A stretch of DNA of 64,000 nt from UBA2185 sp964564625 (GCA_964564625.1 CAZMBE010000001.1:85050-149049); one strand, 5' to 3'; counted from the stretch's first letter, positions 44,279-53,535 are shown. A program made the numbers and translations. The notes: generated by a model not told the origin, from the sequence alone.

Positions 44279-44902
44279 TTATACAAAAAAATCTTTTATT
44301 CTATTCGCCAATCTATCTTTTCTGCTCTTTTCTGCCACATATATCGACTTTAAAGTATCTACGGCAGTTTCAAGCCGATCATTAAATATCACATAATCAT
44401 ACCATATAATTTCCCTTATTTCATATAACGCATTATTTACCCGTTTTTCTAGTGTGTGCTTATTTTCGAAACCCCTTCTGTCCAACCTTTTCTTTAGCTC
44501 ATCAAGTGAAGGGGGAAGGATAAAAACAAATATACCTCCTGGGTAATTCTTTTTTAACGATTTCGCACCTCTGGTCTCAAGATCCAGTATCAGATCACGT
44601 CCTTTCTCTAAAAATGTCTTCATCGTTTTCACCGATGTCCCATAGAGGTACCCGTAATTTTCTTCCCATTCAGCAAATTCTCCCTGTGCTATGTGATTTC
44701 TGAATGTCTCCTCTGAAATGAAATAATAATCTCTTCCGTCCTCTTCATCGGGGCGAGGAGGCCTTGTGGTATAGGATATGGAAAATAACATATTTGGGCA
44801 CATTTTCAAGACCCGTCTTAATATCGAAGTCTTGCCCGTACCTGAAGGTGCCGAAATTACAATATATAACCCTTCAGATATTCTAAAATCCTTTTTATTC
44901 AA
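44279..44902 (-). CDS. gmk: Guanylate kinase
   Basis: This 207-residue P-loop kinase converts GMP to GDP. The Walker A S-G-T-G-K-T-S lies at about residues 20-26. The GMP-binding T-T-R-P-P-R-P-D-E-E-D-G-R-D-Y and the D-L-E-T-R-G-A-K core are intact. The start is TTG at 44902, overlapping the yicC stop by 8 bases, and there is no ATG before the P-loop. Confidence 0.94.
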   Translation of the reverse strand: MNKKDFRISEGLYIVISAPSGTGKTSILRRVLKMCPNMLFSISYTTRPPRPDEEDGRDYYFISEETFRNHIAQGEFAEWEENYGYLYGTSVKTMKTFLEKGRDLILDLETRGAKSLKKNYPGGIFVFILPPSLDELKKRLDRRGFENKHTLEKRVNNALYEIREIIWYDYVIFNDRLETAVDTLKSIYVAEKSRKDRLANRIKDFFV

Positions 44903-45779
44903 TATTCTGTACCTGTTCTCTTATTCTGCCAAGTTCCGTTTTAATCTCTATAACTTTCCGGGATATCTCTGTATCAGAACTTTTAGAACCTATTGTGTTA
45001 ACCTCTCTATTCATCTCCTGTATCAGAAAATCGATATTTCGCCCTGCAGCATCAACACTATCCAAAAGATCGCCAAATTGAAGTATATGACTTTTAAAAC
45101 GGACTATCTCCTCCGTAATATCACTCCTATCAGCCATAATAGCCACTTCCTGAACCAAGCGAAGATCATCGAGTGCCATTCCTTCGGAAAGTTCTTTTAC
45201 ACGTTCGCTAAGTCGCTTATGGTATTCCTGAACAACCTGAGGGGCTCTCAGCGCTATTGAATCGAGGGATTTTCTGATTACATCCATTCTCAGTAGTAAA
45301 TCACGGTAGATGTTTTCACCCTCCTTTTTCCTCATCTCCAATAAAATATCCATGGTCTTATCTATGATACCTTCCAACTCCCCCCATATTATGGATATAT
45401 CCTGTCCTGATTCCTTTAGGACATAAGCGTCTCTGAACGCGGCTATCATACTTAAAGTAATATCACCCTCTAATTTCAGTTCATCTTTCAATTGTATAAG
45501 TAATTCGTAATAATTACGAGCAAGTGGAAGATTAAGTTCATATCTGCCTTCGCCTATGGGACCATATTCGGAATCCATTCTGATGTTTGCTTCTATTCTG
45601 CCACGGGTAAATCTCGCACTAATCCTTTTCTTAATTTCCAGTTCAAGAGGGGCAAGAGCTGTAGGAAGCCGCAGCGAAATCTCCAGATAACGATGGTTCA
45701 GAGATTTAATTTCCATTGTATATTTCCTCATATTCACGACAGACTCAGTCCTGCCGTAGCCGGTCATACTTTGAATCAT
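44895..45779 (-). CDS. yicC: YicC family endoribonuclease-like protein
   Basis: This 294-residue protein opens M-I-Q-S-M-T-G-Y-G-R and has the N-terminal YicC-like and C-terminal DUF1732 parts, the latter with F-L-I-Q-E-M-N-R-E-V-N-T-I-G-S-K. Escherichia coli YicC was reported to act in RNA decay, and the role here is inferred. It is followed by gmk and rpoZ, a common order. The 221-base upstream gap has a TATAAT just before its AGGAG site but no convincing -35. Confidence 0.9.
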   Translation of the reverse strand: MIQSMTGYGRTESVVNMRKYTMEIKSLNHRYLEISLRLPTALAPLELEIKKRISARFTRGRIEANIRMDSEYGPIGEGRYELNLPLARNYYELLIQLKDELKLEGDITLSMIAAFRDAYVLKESGQDISIIWGELEGIIDKTMDILLEMRKKEGENIYRDLLLRMDVIRKSLDSIALRAPQVVQEYHKRLSERVKELSEGMALDDLRLVQEVAIMADRSDITEEIVRFKSHILQFGDLLDSVDAAGRNIDFLIQEMNREVNTIGSKSSDTEISRKVIEIKTELGRIREQVQNIE

Positions 45780-46000
45780 CGTATACTCCTATTATAACGC
45801 CATGAAATAATAAACAAAATCGGTATTTTTCTCATTTGGTTGCAAAAATGATCCATGGGTTCATGTGATTGTTTCGCTATAATTTCATCAGTGGCTCGAG
45901 CATTCATTCCTTGTCGCTTGAACCTGACTTTTGTTGACTCTTCAAACCCACGAACACTGAAGATACCGGCGTTTTTCTTGGAGATGAACCATAAAATTTG

Positions 46001-46525
46001 CTAGTGCTTCAATTGCATGAGATATTTTGACCTCATCCTGTTAAACATTTCCATAACCGGTTTTTCTGCATAATCCGGGTAAGTCCATGGGAGGGAGTGA
46101 AATGATTTTTCTCTATAAATCAAGGTAAGATCAGCATATATACCGTCCCGCAAGTAAGGGCGGTGCGTATAACCCTTCCCTGTTGCCAGGATCAGATGAG
46201 CCGGGGATATATATCCCGGGTCAATATTAACCCGTCTGTTTCCTTGAACCGAATATTTATTTTCCACATCATTTGTGAAAAGCTTTACATCCGGCAATAA
46301 CTCCGGCCGGATTAACATATCAAAAAAAATAAATCGTCTTACCAGGGATACCCCCATTTCTCCCGTATAGTAATCTGTATAATGAAAAGGCATCTCGAGG
46401 CTAACAAAATCAAAAACACCGCAATGCCCGGATAATAATCCAAGAACGTGTTTTGGCAAATCACCGCCCGCGTAAATAATACTCATAAGCAGTTTGACTG
46501 CTTCTGCAGGTCGTGGTCGGCTCAT
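46001..46525 (-). CDS. DUF4416 family protein
   Basis: This 174-residue soluble protein of unknown function has F-H-Y-T-D-Y-Y-T-G-E-M-G near residue 49, N-I-D-P-G-Y-I-S at about 102 and G-K-G-Y-T-H-R-P-Y-L-R-D-G-I-Y-A-D-L, typical of DUF4416. Its ATG overlaps the upstream kinase stop by 4 bases (ATGA), so the two are translationally coupled. Confidence 0.85.
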   Translation of the reverse strand: MSRPRPAEAVKLLMSIIYAGGDLPKHVLGLLSGHCGVFDFVSLEMPFHYTDYYTGEMGVSLVRRFIFFDMLIRPELLPDVKLFTNDVENKYSVQGNRRVNIDPGYISPAHLILATGKGYTHRPYLRDGIYADLTLIYREKSFHSLPWTYPDYAEKPVMEMFNRMRSKYLMQLKH

Positions 46526-47511
46526 AGTGCTTCTCTAAGTTCATCGCAGGATATTGTGGCTGTCCCCACCTTCCCCACAACAAGCCCGGCAGCATAATTC
46601 GCCAGAGCGGCTGCTTCTTTAAAAGTTGCCCCGGAGGCCACGCACAGGGCAAGAACTCCAATAACCGTGTCGCCGGCACCAGTCACGTCAAAGACTTCTC
46701 TGGCTTCCGCGGGAAAAGCAGTGTGAGTGGGTTTGTCATCTCTTTCAAAAAGATTCATCCCCTCTTCACCGCGGGTAATAAGCAGCGCCTGGAAATTAAA
46801 CTTATCCAGCAGCATCCTCCCGATTCTTACAATATCTCGCCCCTCCACGATTTCTAAGCCAGCAGCCCGTCCGGCCTCATGATGATTAGGTGTAATGATG
46901 TCAAATCCCCGATACAGAGAAAAGTCATTCTGTTTGGGATCAACACACACGGTAATGTCTTTCCCGGTTATTACTTCACGAACACCATCCATGAGAGTCT
47001 TCGTAACAACCCCTTTATTGTAATCCGAAATAACCATGGCACCAGGTTCATCAATCATCTTTTTTATATACGTGATTATTTTCTTAACACTGCCTGAGTT
47101 AATTGGCCGTCTGTTCTCACGATCAAATCTTACGACCTGCTGACTGTGGGCTACAATTCTGGTCTTCAATGTCGTAGGGCGATTCGCCTCAATGATAATT
47201 CCGTCTGTATCTATTCGCTTTTTTCGGAATTCCCCCAACAGTCTCTCTCCCATATCATCATTGCCTATCACGCCGGTCACATTCACCTTGCCACCCAGGG
47301 AAAATATATTATTCAATACATTCGCACATCCCCCAAGCATAAAATTGTCCGATTGGACCTCTACAACGGGAACGGGCGCCTCCGGAGAAATTCGAGATAC
47401 ATTGCCCCATATAAAATGATCCACCATAATATCCCCGACCACTAAAACCTTCGCCCTTGGGAAGCTATTAATGATTTCTAGGGCTCTTTTTTTATTAATA
47501 ATCTTTTTCAT
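46522..47511 (-). CDS. rfaE1: D-glycero-beta-D-manno-heptose-7-phosphate kinase (RfaE domain I type, PfkB family)
   Basis: This 329-residue sugar kinase acts in ADP-heptose synthesis for the LPS core. V-G-D-I-M-V-D-H-F-I-W-G opens the fold, G-G-C-A-N-V-L-N-N follows, and D-V-T-G-A-G-D-T-V contains the catalytic Asp. There is no adenylyltransferase domain, so that step must be encoded elsewhere. The frame is open to 47685, but a strong promoter covers 47657-47685. The ATG at 47511 (M-K-K-I-I-N-K-K-R-A-L) is therefore taken as the start. Confidence 0.87.
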   Translation of the reverse strand: MKKIINKKRALEIINSFPRAKVLVVGDIMVDHFIWGNVSRISPEAPVPVVEVQSDNFMLGGCANVLNNIFSLGGKVNVTGVIGNDDMGERLLGEFRKKRIDTDGIIIEANRPTTLKTRIVAHSQQVVRFDRENRRPINSGSVKKIITYIKKMIDEPGAMVISDYNKGVVTKTLMDGVREVITGKDITVCVDPKQNDFSLYRGFDIITPNHHEAGRAAGLEIVEGRDIVRIGRMLLDKFNFQALLITRGEEGMNLFERDDKPTHTAFPAEAREVFDVTGAGDTVIGVLALCVASGATFKEAAALANYAAGLVVGKVGTATISCDELREAL

Positions 47512-47656
47512 AGGCAACTCTTCCACAACCGGAAACTCCTCGCTGAAAGGCAGTGCCATCCGGCAATCCTCATAAAAAGCAAATAAAAAAACATGCTCAA
47601 TCTCCTCTATGAAGAATAAATTCACATGAAAAGACTCAGCATTTTCTTGGAGGGCT

Positions 47657-47685
47657 ATGCTATTACTATGATTATGTTTTGTCAA
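47657..47685 (-). promoter_or_regulatory. Sigma70-type promoter of rfaE1
   Basis: TTGACA (47685-47680), a 17-base spacer and TAGCAT (47662-47657) have the same hexamers and spacing as the super-operon promoter. It implies a leader of about 140 bases before the start at 47511. Confidence 0.7.
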
Positions 47686-47903
47686 TGTATTTCTCGGATC
47701 ACCGCTCCTCGCCAGCGCACATGGAAATATTCCTGACCACTTTGTAAAAAGTCGCCACGCTTACGTTACGCTGCATCATGGTGTTGTTGAAGTGTATGTC
47801 CAATATCATCGGAGAACAGTGTTGCACACCTTGAAACCTATATTTTTTCAACGATAGTTGATTTTCTTTAAATAATTGACAATTCAACTGGTTATCATTC
47901 TTA

Positions 47904-47932
47904 TTGACTTCACCTGTATTATCAAGTAGAAA
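47904..47932 (+). promoter_or_regulatory. Probable promoter of plsC-ftsK-rimO
   Basis: TTGACT (47904-47909), a 17-base spacer and TAGAAA (47927-47932) lie about 45 bases before the plsC ATG. An alternative TTGACA lies at 47876 but has a poor -10 (TCTTAT). Confidence 0.5.
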
Positions 47933-47978
47933 ATATTCATTGAGCGTTAAAGTTATCGATCATATTAAGGATTGCCCT

Positions 47979-48731
47979 ATGTTCAGATCATTGCTTTTGG
48001 TTATAATGGGGGTGGCGGCTACCGCCTTTATGTCTGGTTGCGCGGTTGTCTTTGCGTTTATTACTCGCGAAGAAAATTCGATACACAAGGTAGCCAGTAT
48101 CTGGGCAAAAATGCTCCTTACATTAACCAACATCAGGACGGAGATTATCGGCGCGGAAAACATCCTGAAGGGAAATCCACAAATATTCATGGCCAATCAT
48201 CAAAGTGATTTTGATATACTGATCGTCCTCGCCCATTTACCAGGACAGTTTCGCTGGATAGTGAAAAAAGAACTTTTTCACATCCCCCTGTTCGGTAAAG
48301 CTATGCGCAGCGCGGGGTATATTGAAATCGACAGACAGCACCATGAAAAGGCAATGAAGAGCCTCGACACAGCAGCCCGGAAGATCAGAGAAGGCAACTC
48401 CTTAATGTCTTTTCCCGAGGGTACCAGAAGCAAAGACGGGGAAATCAAGCCCTTCAAGCAGGGCATGTTTTATCTGGCTATAAAGTCAGGTGTCCCTATC
48501 GTGCCGATATCCATAATCGGGGCAAGAGAAATTATGCCCAAGCGTTCCTTACAGGTAAAACCGGGGAAAATAGTTATGGTCATTGACAGGCCGATAGATG
48601 TTACTAATTTTTCGATCGAAAATCGACAGGAGCTCATTGATATGGTGCGAAAGGTGATTATTGAGAATTGTGAAAAATATAAAAATTCTTTTAACAAAAA
48701 TGTTGACTGCGGCAGTAGGATTCAAGGATGA
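47979..48731 (+). CDS. plsC: 1-acyl-sn-glycerol-3-phosphate acyltransferase
   Basis: This membrane enzyme of about 250 residues makes phosphatidic acid. The catalytic N-H-Q-S-D-F-D (HX4D) and the substrate-binding F-P-E-G-T-R-S motifs are intact, and an N-terminal hydrophobic helix is present. The frame is open to a TTG at 47904, but that TTG lies inside the promoter. The ATG at 47979 has AAGGA 7 bases upstream. Its stop overlaps the ftsK ATG by 4 bases. Confidence 0.92.
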   Translation: MFRSLLLVIMGVAATAFMSGCAVVFAFITREENSIHKVASIWAKMLLTLTNIRTEIIGAENILKGNPQIFMANHQSDFDILIVLAHLPGQFRWIVKKELFHIPLFGKAMRSAGYIEIDRQHHEKAMKSLDTAARKIREGNSLMSFPEGTRSKDGEIKPFKQGMFYLAIKSGVPIVPISIIGAREIMPKRSLQVKPGKIVMVIDRPIDVTNFSIENRQELIDMVRKVIIENCEKYKNSFNKNVDCGSRIQG

Positions 48732-50929
48732 CTGAAGTCGAATCAAAAAAGGGGAAAAAGAGAGAAATACTAGGTGCAACATGTCTGGCATGCGCTGTTT
48801 TCTTCCTTTTATGTCTTGCCAGCTACCATCCCATGGATCCGTCATTTACTCATTTTTCTGCCGGGAACGCCAAGACGCACAACCTTATGGGCTCTGTAGG
48901 TTCGCATATTGCCGATTCTCTTATCAGGCTCTTCGGCATAGGCGCATTTGTCATACCGCTTGTTTTATCGATAATTGCATTCAGGTATTTTCTTGACGAA
49001 TCTTTTACAATCAAGTTTGGGGGAGTTGTCGGCATCAGCGGTTTTATCTTTTCCACTTCCTCCCTTTTCGCAGCAATTCCATCTGAAGTGCAAATCTACA
49101 ACGTTAAGCTCAATACAGGAGGTCTTCTGGGCAGCGTGTCGGTAGAATTCCTCAAAGATTACCTAAACCTGACCGGTACATACCTCATGCTGTTTCTCAT
49201 ACTAATTATATCCCTGATTATTACAGTTGATTTATCCATTATCGCCCTTGGCAGAAAATGTAAGGACAGTATTATGTCATCGTGGTCAGGGTTGAAAATA
49301 TTTTCCAATAAGACCGCAGAACTTTTAAAAAGAAACGCGCAAAAAACTGAAAAAGAAAGTGGCAAAGCCGTTCCCGTGATTGATCCGATATCGCCGGCAA
49401 TGGAAAAAACACGACGAAAAAAGTCGGAACAAATTCATTTTGAGTTCCTGCAGACGAACGGTATTTTCAAACTGCCGTCGCTCGCACTTTTAGACCAGGT
49501 TGAACGCAAAGACACACGGATTAAGCGGGAAAGCCTCATTATGAATTCACGGATTCTCGAAAAGAAGCTAGCCGATTTCGGCGTCGAGGGAAAAGTAGTA
49601 GAAGTCAAACCTGGTCCCGTGATTACCATGTATGAATTGGAACCCGCACCAGGTGTAAAGATTACTAAAATCACCAACCTCTCCGACGACCTGGCCTTAG
49701 CCCTGAGGGCGCCAAGCATAAGAATAATCGCCCCTATACCCGGAAAAGCAGTCATTGGTATTGAAATACCCAATCACGAACGGGAACCTGTACACCTGAA
49801 AGATGTAATAGATAATGATGCATTCCTCGAATCCCAATCCAAGCTCCCCATAGCCCTGGGAGAGGACATTGTTGGAACCCCCGTAATCACCGATCTCACC
49901 AAGATGCCCCATCTCCTGATCGCAGGCACTACAGGATCAGGGAAAAGTGTCTCGCTCAATGCCATGATCTGCAGCATCCTCTTCAAGGCGCCTCCGGACG
50001 ACGTTAAATTCCTCATGATCGATCCTAAAAGGCTCGAGCTTTCTGCGTATGAAGGAATCCCCCATCTCCTTCACCCTGTCGTGGTCGATCCGAAAAAAGC
50101 CTCTCAGGTTCTCAAGTGGGCTGTTGAAGAAATGGAAAGGCGATACAAGATCATTGTCGAACTGGGTGTCAAAAACATCGATGCGTATAACAAACTTATT
50201 GAGAAAACGCAGAAAGATAAGACAATAGCGACCAAGAATAAAGATGAAGTATCAGATATTGGTAATAAAGCTTCGGTTAAACTGCCCTACATCGTGATTA
50301 TCATCGATGAGCTCGCAGACTTGATGATGGTCGCCCAGAGAAACGTAGAGGAATCCCTCGCGCGACTGGCTCAGATGGCGAGGGCCGCAGGGATACATCT
50401 GATATTGGCTACTCAGAGGCCATCGGTCGATGTCATTACGGGAGTAATAAAGGCCAACTTCCCCACAAGAATATCTTTCCAGGTCTCATCAAAGGTGGAC
50501 TCACGGACGATCCTCGATCAGTTAGGGGCGGAAAATCTCCTCGGTTCGGGCGATATGCTCTTTCTTCCCCCCGGCACGTCAAAACTGGCTCGCATTCACG
50601 GGCCCTATGTGTCGGAAAAAGAGATAGAAAGAATTGTAGACTTCGTAAAAAAGCAGGCCATGCCCGCATATGACGCATCAATATCAGAATACCATCCCGA
50701 TTCGACTGAAGGTGAAAAACGTGACGAGGAGTTCGATGAAAAGTATGACGAGGCTGTCGAACTGGTAACGGAACTGGGTCAGGCCTCAATCTCTCTGGTA
50801 CAGCGCTACCTGAAAGTGGGCTACAACAGGGCTGCCCGTATGATCGAGCGCATGGAATCAGAAGGGGTCGTCGGTCCTTCCGACGGCGTGAAACCCAGAA
50901 AAGTCCTGGCGAGAAAGATTCCACATTGA
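48728..50929 (+). CDS. ftsK: DNA translocase FtsK/SpoIIIE
   Basis: This 733-residue protein has four N-terminal transmembrane helices within about residues 18-175 and a short linker. The motor follows, with Walker A G-T-T-G-S-G-K-S, a Walker B-like I-I-I-D-E-L-A-D-L-M-M and the V-D-S-R-T-I-L-D-Q region. A C-terminal winged-helix gamma domain (Q-R-Y-L-K-V-G-Y-N-R-A-A) recognises KOPS-type sequences in other species. It pumps chromosome termini through the division septum. Confidence 0.95.
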   Translation: MTEVESKKGKKREILGATCLACAVFFLLCLASYHPMDPSFTHFSAGNAKTHNLMGSVGSHIADSLIRLFGIGAFVIPLVLSIIAFRYFLDESFTIKFGGVVGISGFIFSTSSLFAAIPSEVQIYNVKLNTGGLLGSVSVEFLKDYLNLTGTYLMLFLILIISLIITVDLSIIALGRKCKDSIMSSWSGLKIFSNKTAELLKRNAQKTEKESGKAVPVIDPISPAMEKTRRKKSEQIHFEFLQTNGIFKLPSLALLDQVERKDTRIKRESLIMNSRILEKKLADFGVEGKVVEVKPGPVITMYELEPAPGVKITKITNLSDDLALALRAPSIRIIAPIPGKAVIGIEIPNHEREPVHLKDVIDNDAFLESQSKLPIALGEDIVGTPVITDLTKMPHLLIAGTTGSGKSVSLNAMICSILFKAPPDDVKFLMIDPKRLELSAYEGIPHLLHPVVVDPKKASQVLKWAVEEMERRYKIIVELGVKNIDAYNKLIEKTQKDKTIATKNKDEVSDIGNKASVKLPYIVIIIDELADLMMVAQRNVEESLARLAQMARAAGIHLILATQRPSVDVITGVIKANFPTRISFQVSSKVDSRTILDQLGAENLLGSGDMLFLPPGTSKLARIHGPYVSEKEIERIVDFVKKQAMPAYDASISEYHPDSTEGEKRDEEFDEKYDEAVELVTELGQASISLVQRYLKVGYNRAARMIERMESEGVVGPSDGVKPRKVLARKIPH

Positions 50930-52320
50930 AAGCAAGAAAGGTGCATATCATCAGCCTTGGCTGCCCGAAAAATCTGGTCGACTCCGAAGTTATGGCGGCA
51001 CTCCTTTCAAAGAGCGGTTATAGTATCACACTTCACGAAGACAAGGCAGACATCGTCCTGATCAATACGTGCGCTTTTATTCTCCCAGCAAAAGAAGAGT
51101 CCATAGATGAAATCCTGAGGATAGCGGAATGGAAGAAACGAGGTACGCAACATTGCACCCGCCTGGTGGTGACGGGATGCCTCCCCCAGCGCTACGGCAG
51201 GATTTTAGAGAAGGAATTGCCGGAAGTAGCGCTCTTCCTCGGAATAAGTGAAGTACCGAAGATCGCGCAGCACCTGGACAGTTTATTTTTTAAGGAACAA
51301 CCAAGCCGACGGTCCATCATTGGTAAACCAATCTTTCTGATGGACGCACACTACCCCCGCCTGATAACAACGCCTTTTTATACGGCATATCTCAAAATCG
51401 CCGATGGCTGTTCCAATCGGTGCTCTTACTGCGTTATCCCGGAGATCCGGGGGAAAGCGCGAAGCAGACCAATTGATGATATTCTGACGGAAGCGGAAAG
51501 ACTTGTAAGCGGCGGCGTGAAAGAGCTTATCATCACTGCCCAGGATACGACAGCTTACGGGCGTGACTTAAAAGGAAAACCAACCCTGAATGATTTATTA
51601 CAAAAACTGTCATCCATAAAAGACATTCAATGGTTAAGGCTCCTCTATACCCACCCCGCCGGTCTCAATGATGATATCTTCAAAACCATGGCAAGCGAAA
51701 AACGTATCTGCAACTATATTGATATTCCGATCCAGCATATGGACGATGAAATCCTCACGGCCATGAACAGAAGGGGCGGGAGCAACCTGATCAGGAAAAC
51801 CATTAAACAAGCGAGGGACTTAATCCCGGATGTGGCCCTCAGGACATCCTTTATCGTGGGCTTTCCCGGGGAAACACATACAAAATTCAACAGGCTGCTT
51901 TCCTCCATAAAGGAGATACGGTTTGATCACCTGGGTGTATTTACCTATTCGAGAGAAGAAGGGACAAAGGCCGCTTCCTGCCCTGACCGTATATCGGAGA
52001 AGGAAAAAGAAACCCGGCGACAGCTTGTCATGGAAGAACAGGCGATTGTTTCCCATGACATCAATCAATCCCTCATCGGCTCGATGCAGGAAGTCCTGAT
52101 CGAAGGAAAGAGCGAAACCGCTGATTTCCCTTATATCGGGCGATGCCGGAGACAAGCCCCGGATATCGATGGGATAACCTATGTGAAGGGAGAAAACCTT
52201 ACTACCGGAGACATGATAATCTGCACGATCACAGCCGCCAGTGACTATGACCTCTTTGCGGAGGTGAAACAAATGGAGGGCGGCACGGCAATGCTACGGA
52301 CACCCCGAGCATCCGGATGA
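50926..52320 (+). CDS. rimO: Ribosomal protein S12 methylthiotransferase RimO
   Basis: This 464-residue radical SAM enzyme adds a methylthio group to the conserved Asp of S12. The N-terminal auxiliary cluster uses C13, C49 and C85. The radical SAM C-S-N-R-C-S-Y-C gives C162, C166 and C169. The C-terminal TRAM-like region follows. The start is TTG at 50926, overlapping the ftsK stop. A GTG at 50941 is an alternative. Its target gene rpsL lies at 23091 in this window. Confidence 0.93.
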   Translation: MKARKVHIISLGCPKNLVDSEVMAALLSKSGYSITLHEDKADIVLINTCAFILPAKEESIDEILRIAEWKKRGTQHCTRLVVTGCLPQRYGRILEKELPEVALFLGISEVPKIAQHLDSLFFKEQPSRRSIIGKPIFLMDAHYPRLITTPFYTAYLKIADGCSNRCSYCVIPEIRGKARSRPIDDILTEAERLVSGGVKELIITAQDTTAYGRDLKGKPTLNDLLQKLSSIKDIQWLRLLYTHPAGLNDDIFKTMASEKRICNYIDIPIQHMDDEILTAMNRRGGSNLIRKTIKQARDLIPDVALRTSFIVGFPGETHTKFNRLLSSIKEIRFDHLGVFTYSREEGTKAASCPDRISEKEKETRRQLVMEEQAIVSHDINQSLIGSMQEVLIEGKSETADFPYIGRCRRQAPDIDGITYVKGENLTTGDMIICTITAASDYDLFAEVKQMEGGTAMLRTPRASG

Positions 52321-52422
52321 CGCATGCATCCAAGCATAGATCTAAGAAAAATGAAGCAGCGAGGCTGATTTGAGGCGTGCGCATGACCCGCCTTCATCCC
52401 CTTGTAAAATATGACTTGTACA

Positions 52423-53310
52423 TCACATGCCGCGTTTTAGGGCTTCAATGCGTTCCTCCAATGGAGGATGGGTCATGAACAGCCGTTGCAACCCGCCTCT
52501 GGTGCTACCGGAAATACCAAAGGCAGCCATCTGATCCGGCAAATGAGGCTGGTTCACCGTGCGTTGGAGCTTTTCGAGAGCCGACACCATCTTTTCCCTG
52601 CCGGCCAAGTGGGCGCCGCCGCTGTCGGCGCGAAATTCACGCTGCCTGCTGAACCAGAAGACAATGACGCTGGCGAGGATGCCAAAGACCACCTGGGCAA
52701 TAATGGATGTGATGAAAAAGGCAGGGCCATGACCGCGCTCCGTTTTGAACACGACTCGATCGATGAGATGCCCCACCACCCGCGAGGCGACGATGACGAA
52801 AGTATTGACAACGCCCTGGATGAGGGCAAGGGTAATCATGTCTCCGTTGGCCACATGGGTTACCTCATGGGCCAGCACGGCCTCCGCTTCATCACGGTTC
52901 ATCGAACGCAGGAGGCCTGTACTCACGGCAACCAAGGCATTGTTGCGGCGCATCCCCGTCGCAAACGCGTTGACGTCCGAAGCTTCATAAATCGCCACCT
53001 CGGGTGTTCCGATCCCGGCTTTTTCTGCCTGCCTTCGGACAATCTGCATGAGCCAGGCTTCCGTCTCTCCGGAAGGAGATGTGATGACGCGGGCTCCGGT
53101 CATCCGCTTGGCGGTCCATTTGGATATGGCCAGCGAAATCAAAGAACCTCCGAACCCGAAGACGGCGGCAAATACGATTAGATTCGCCAAGTCTAACCCT
53201 ACCCCCTGCTCGTCAAGAATGCGCTCGACCCCGAGGAGACTCAGGACGATGCCAAGCACGAGGAGAACAGCTATGTTGGTAATCAAGAAAAGCAATACCC
53301 GTTTTAACAT
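52423..53310 (-). CDS. htpX: Membrane metalloprotease HtpX
   Basis: This 295-residue M48 zinc protease has two N-terminal membrane helices (about 7-26 and 42-60) and two central ones (about 158-178 and 192-215). H-E-V-T-H lies at 148-152, and the third ligand is a Glu in R-E-F-R-A-D-S-G-G-A-H. In other bacteria it degrades misfolded membrane proteins under envelope stress. It is convergent with rimO. The 102 bases between them show no clear terminator. Confidence 0.92.
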   Translation of the reverse strand: MLKRVLLFLITNIAVLLVLGIVLSLLGVERILDEQGVGLDLANLIVFAAVFGFGGSLISLAISKWTAKRMTGARVITSPSGETEAWLMQIVRRQAEKAGIGTPEVAIYEASDVNAFATGMRRNNALVAVSTGLLRSMNRDEAEAVLAHEVTHVANGDMITLALIQGVVNTFVIVASRVVGHLIDRVVFKTERGHGPAFFITSIIAQVVFGILASVIVFWFSRQREFRADSGGAHLAGREKMVSALEKLQRTVNQPHLPDQMAAFGISGSTRGGLQRLFMTHPPLEERIEALKRGM

Positions 53311-53434
53311 TGCAACCTCCAGAATTCATGCCCCTATCATACAACTGACACAGACACCGGCAAAGGACTTTTTGTGGTTGTGTGTACCGTGGATTTTCTG
53401 CCGGTTATCTCGCTTGATAAGACTGATCATTCTT

Positions 53435-53463
53435 ATGCTAGTGAGTAGCATGCTACCCGTCAA
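53435..53463 (-). promoter_or_regulatory. Promoter of htpX
   Basis: TTGACG (53463-53458), a 17-base spacer and TAGCAT (53440-53435). The spacer contains a second TAGCATGCTA palindrome, giving a TAGCAT direct repeat that could bind a regulator. Confidence 0.55.
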
Positions 53464-53506
53464 TCATTTTTGAGTCAAGAAAATTTAGCATTTTGCGCTT
53501 CTTTTC

Positions 53507-53535
53507 TTGACACGATGGGAGCATATTCCTATACT
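53507..53535 (+). promoter_or_regulatory. Sigma70-type promoter of the coiled-coil membrane protein gene
   Basis: TTGACA (53507-53512), a 17-base spacer and TATACT (53530-53535) match consensus at 11 of 12 positions. The start codon is 38 bases further on. Confidence 0.75.

Larger units (their letters stand above)
47512..47978. other. Divergent intergenic region between rfaE1 and plsC
   Basis: This 467-base gap holds the two outward-facing promoters listed separately. A 62-codon minus frame at 47699-47887 has no recognisable similarity and no good ribosome site. The segment around 47741-47790 contains short repeats (ACGCTTACGTTACGCT). Nothing else is seen. Confidence 0.5.

Noticed and set aside
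45780..45810. TATAAT immediately before the yicC ribosome site
   Set aside because: A start from it would fall within or after the AGGAG site, and the -35 is poor. Not listed as a promoter.
47512..47685. Upstream 58-codon extension of rfaE1
   Set aside because: It would start inside the -35 of a strong promoter and lacks PfkB similarity.
47699..47887. 62-codon minus-strand frame in the divergent gap
   Set aside because: No recognisable motif or ribosome site, and it would sit upstream of the rfaE1 promoter on the same strand.
47904..47978. TTG start and 25-residue extension of plsC
   Set aside because: The TTG coincides with a promoter hexamer, and the ATG at 47979 has a proper ribosome site.
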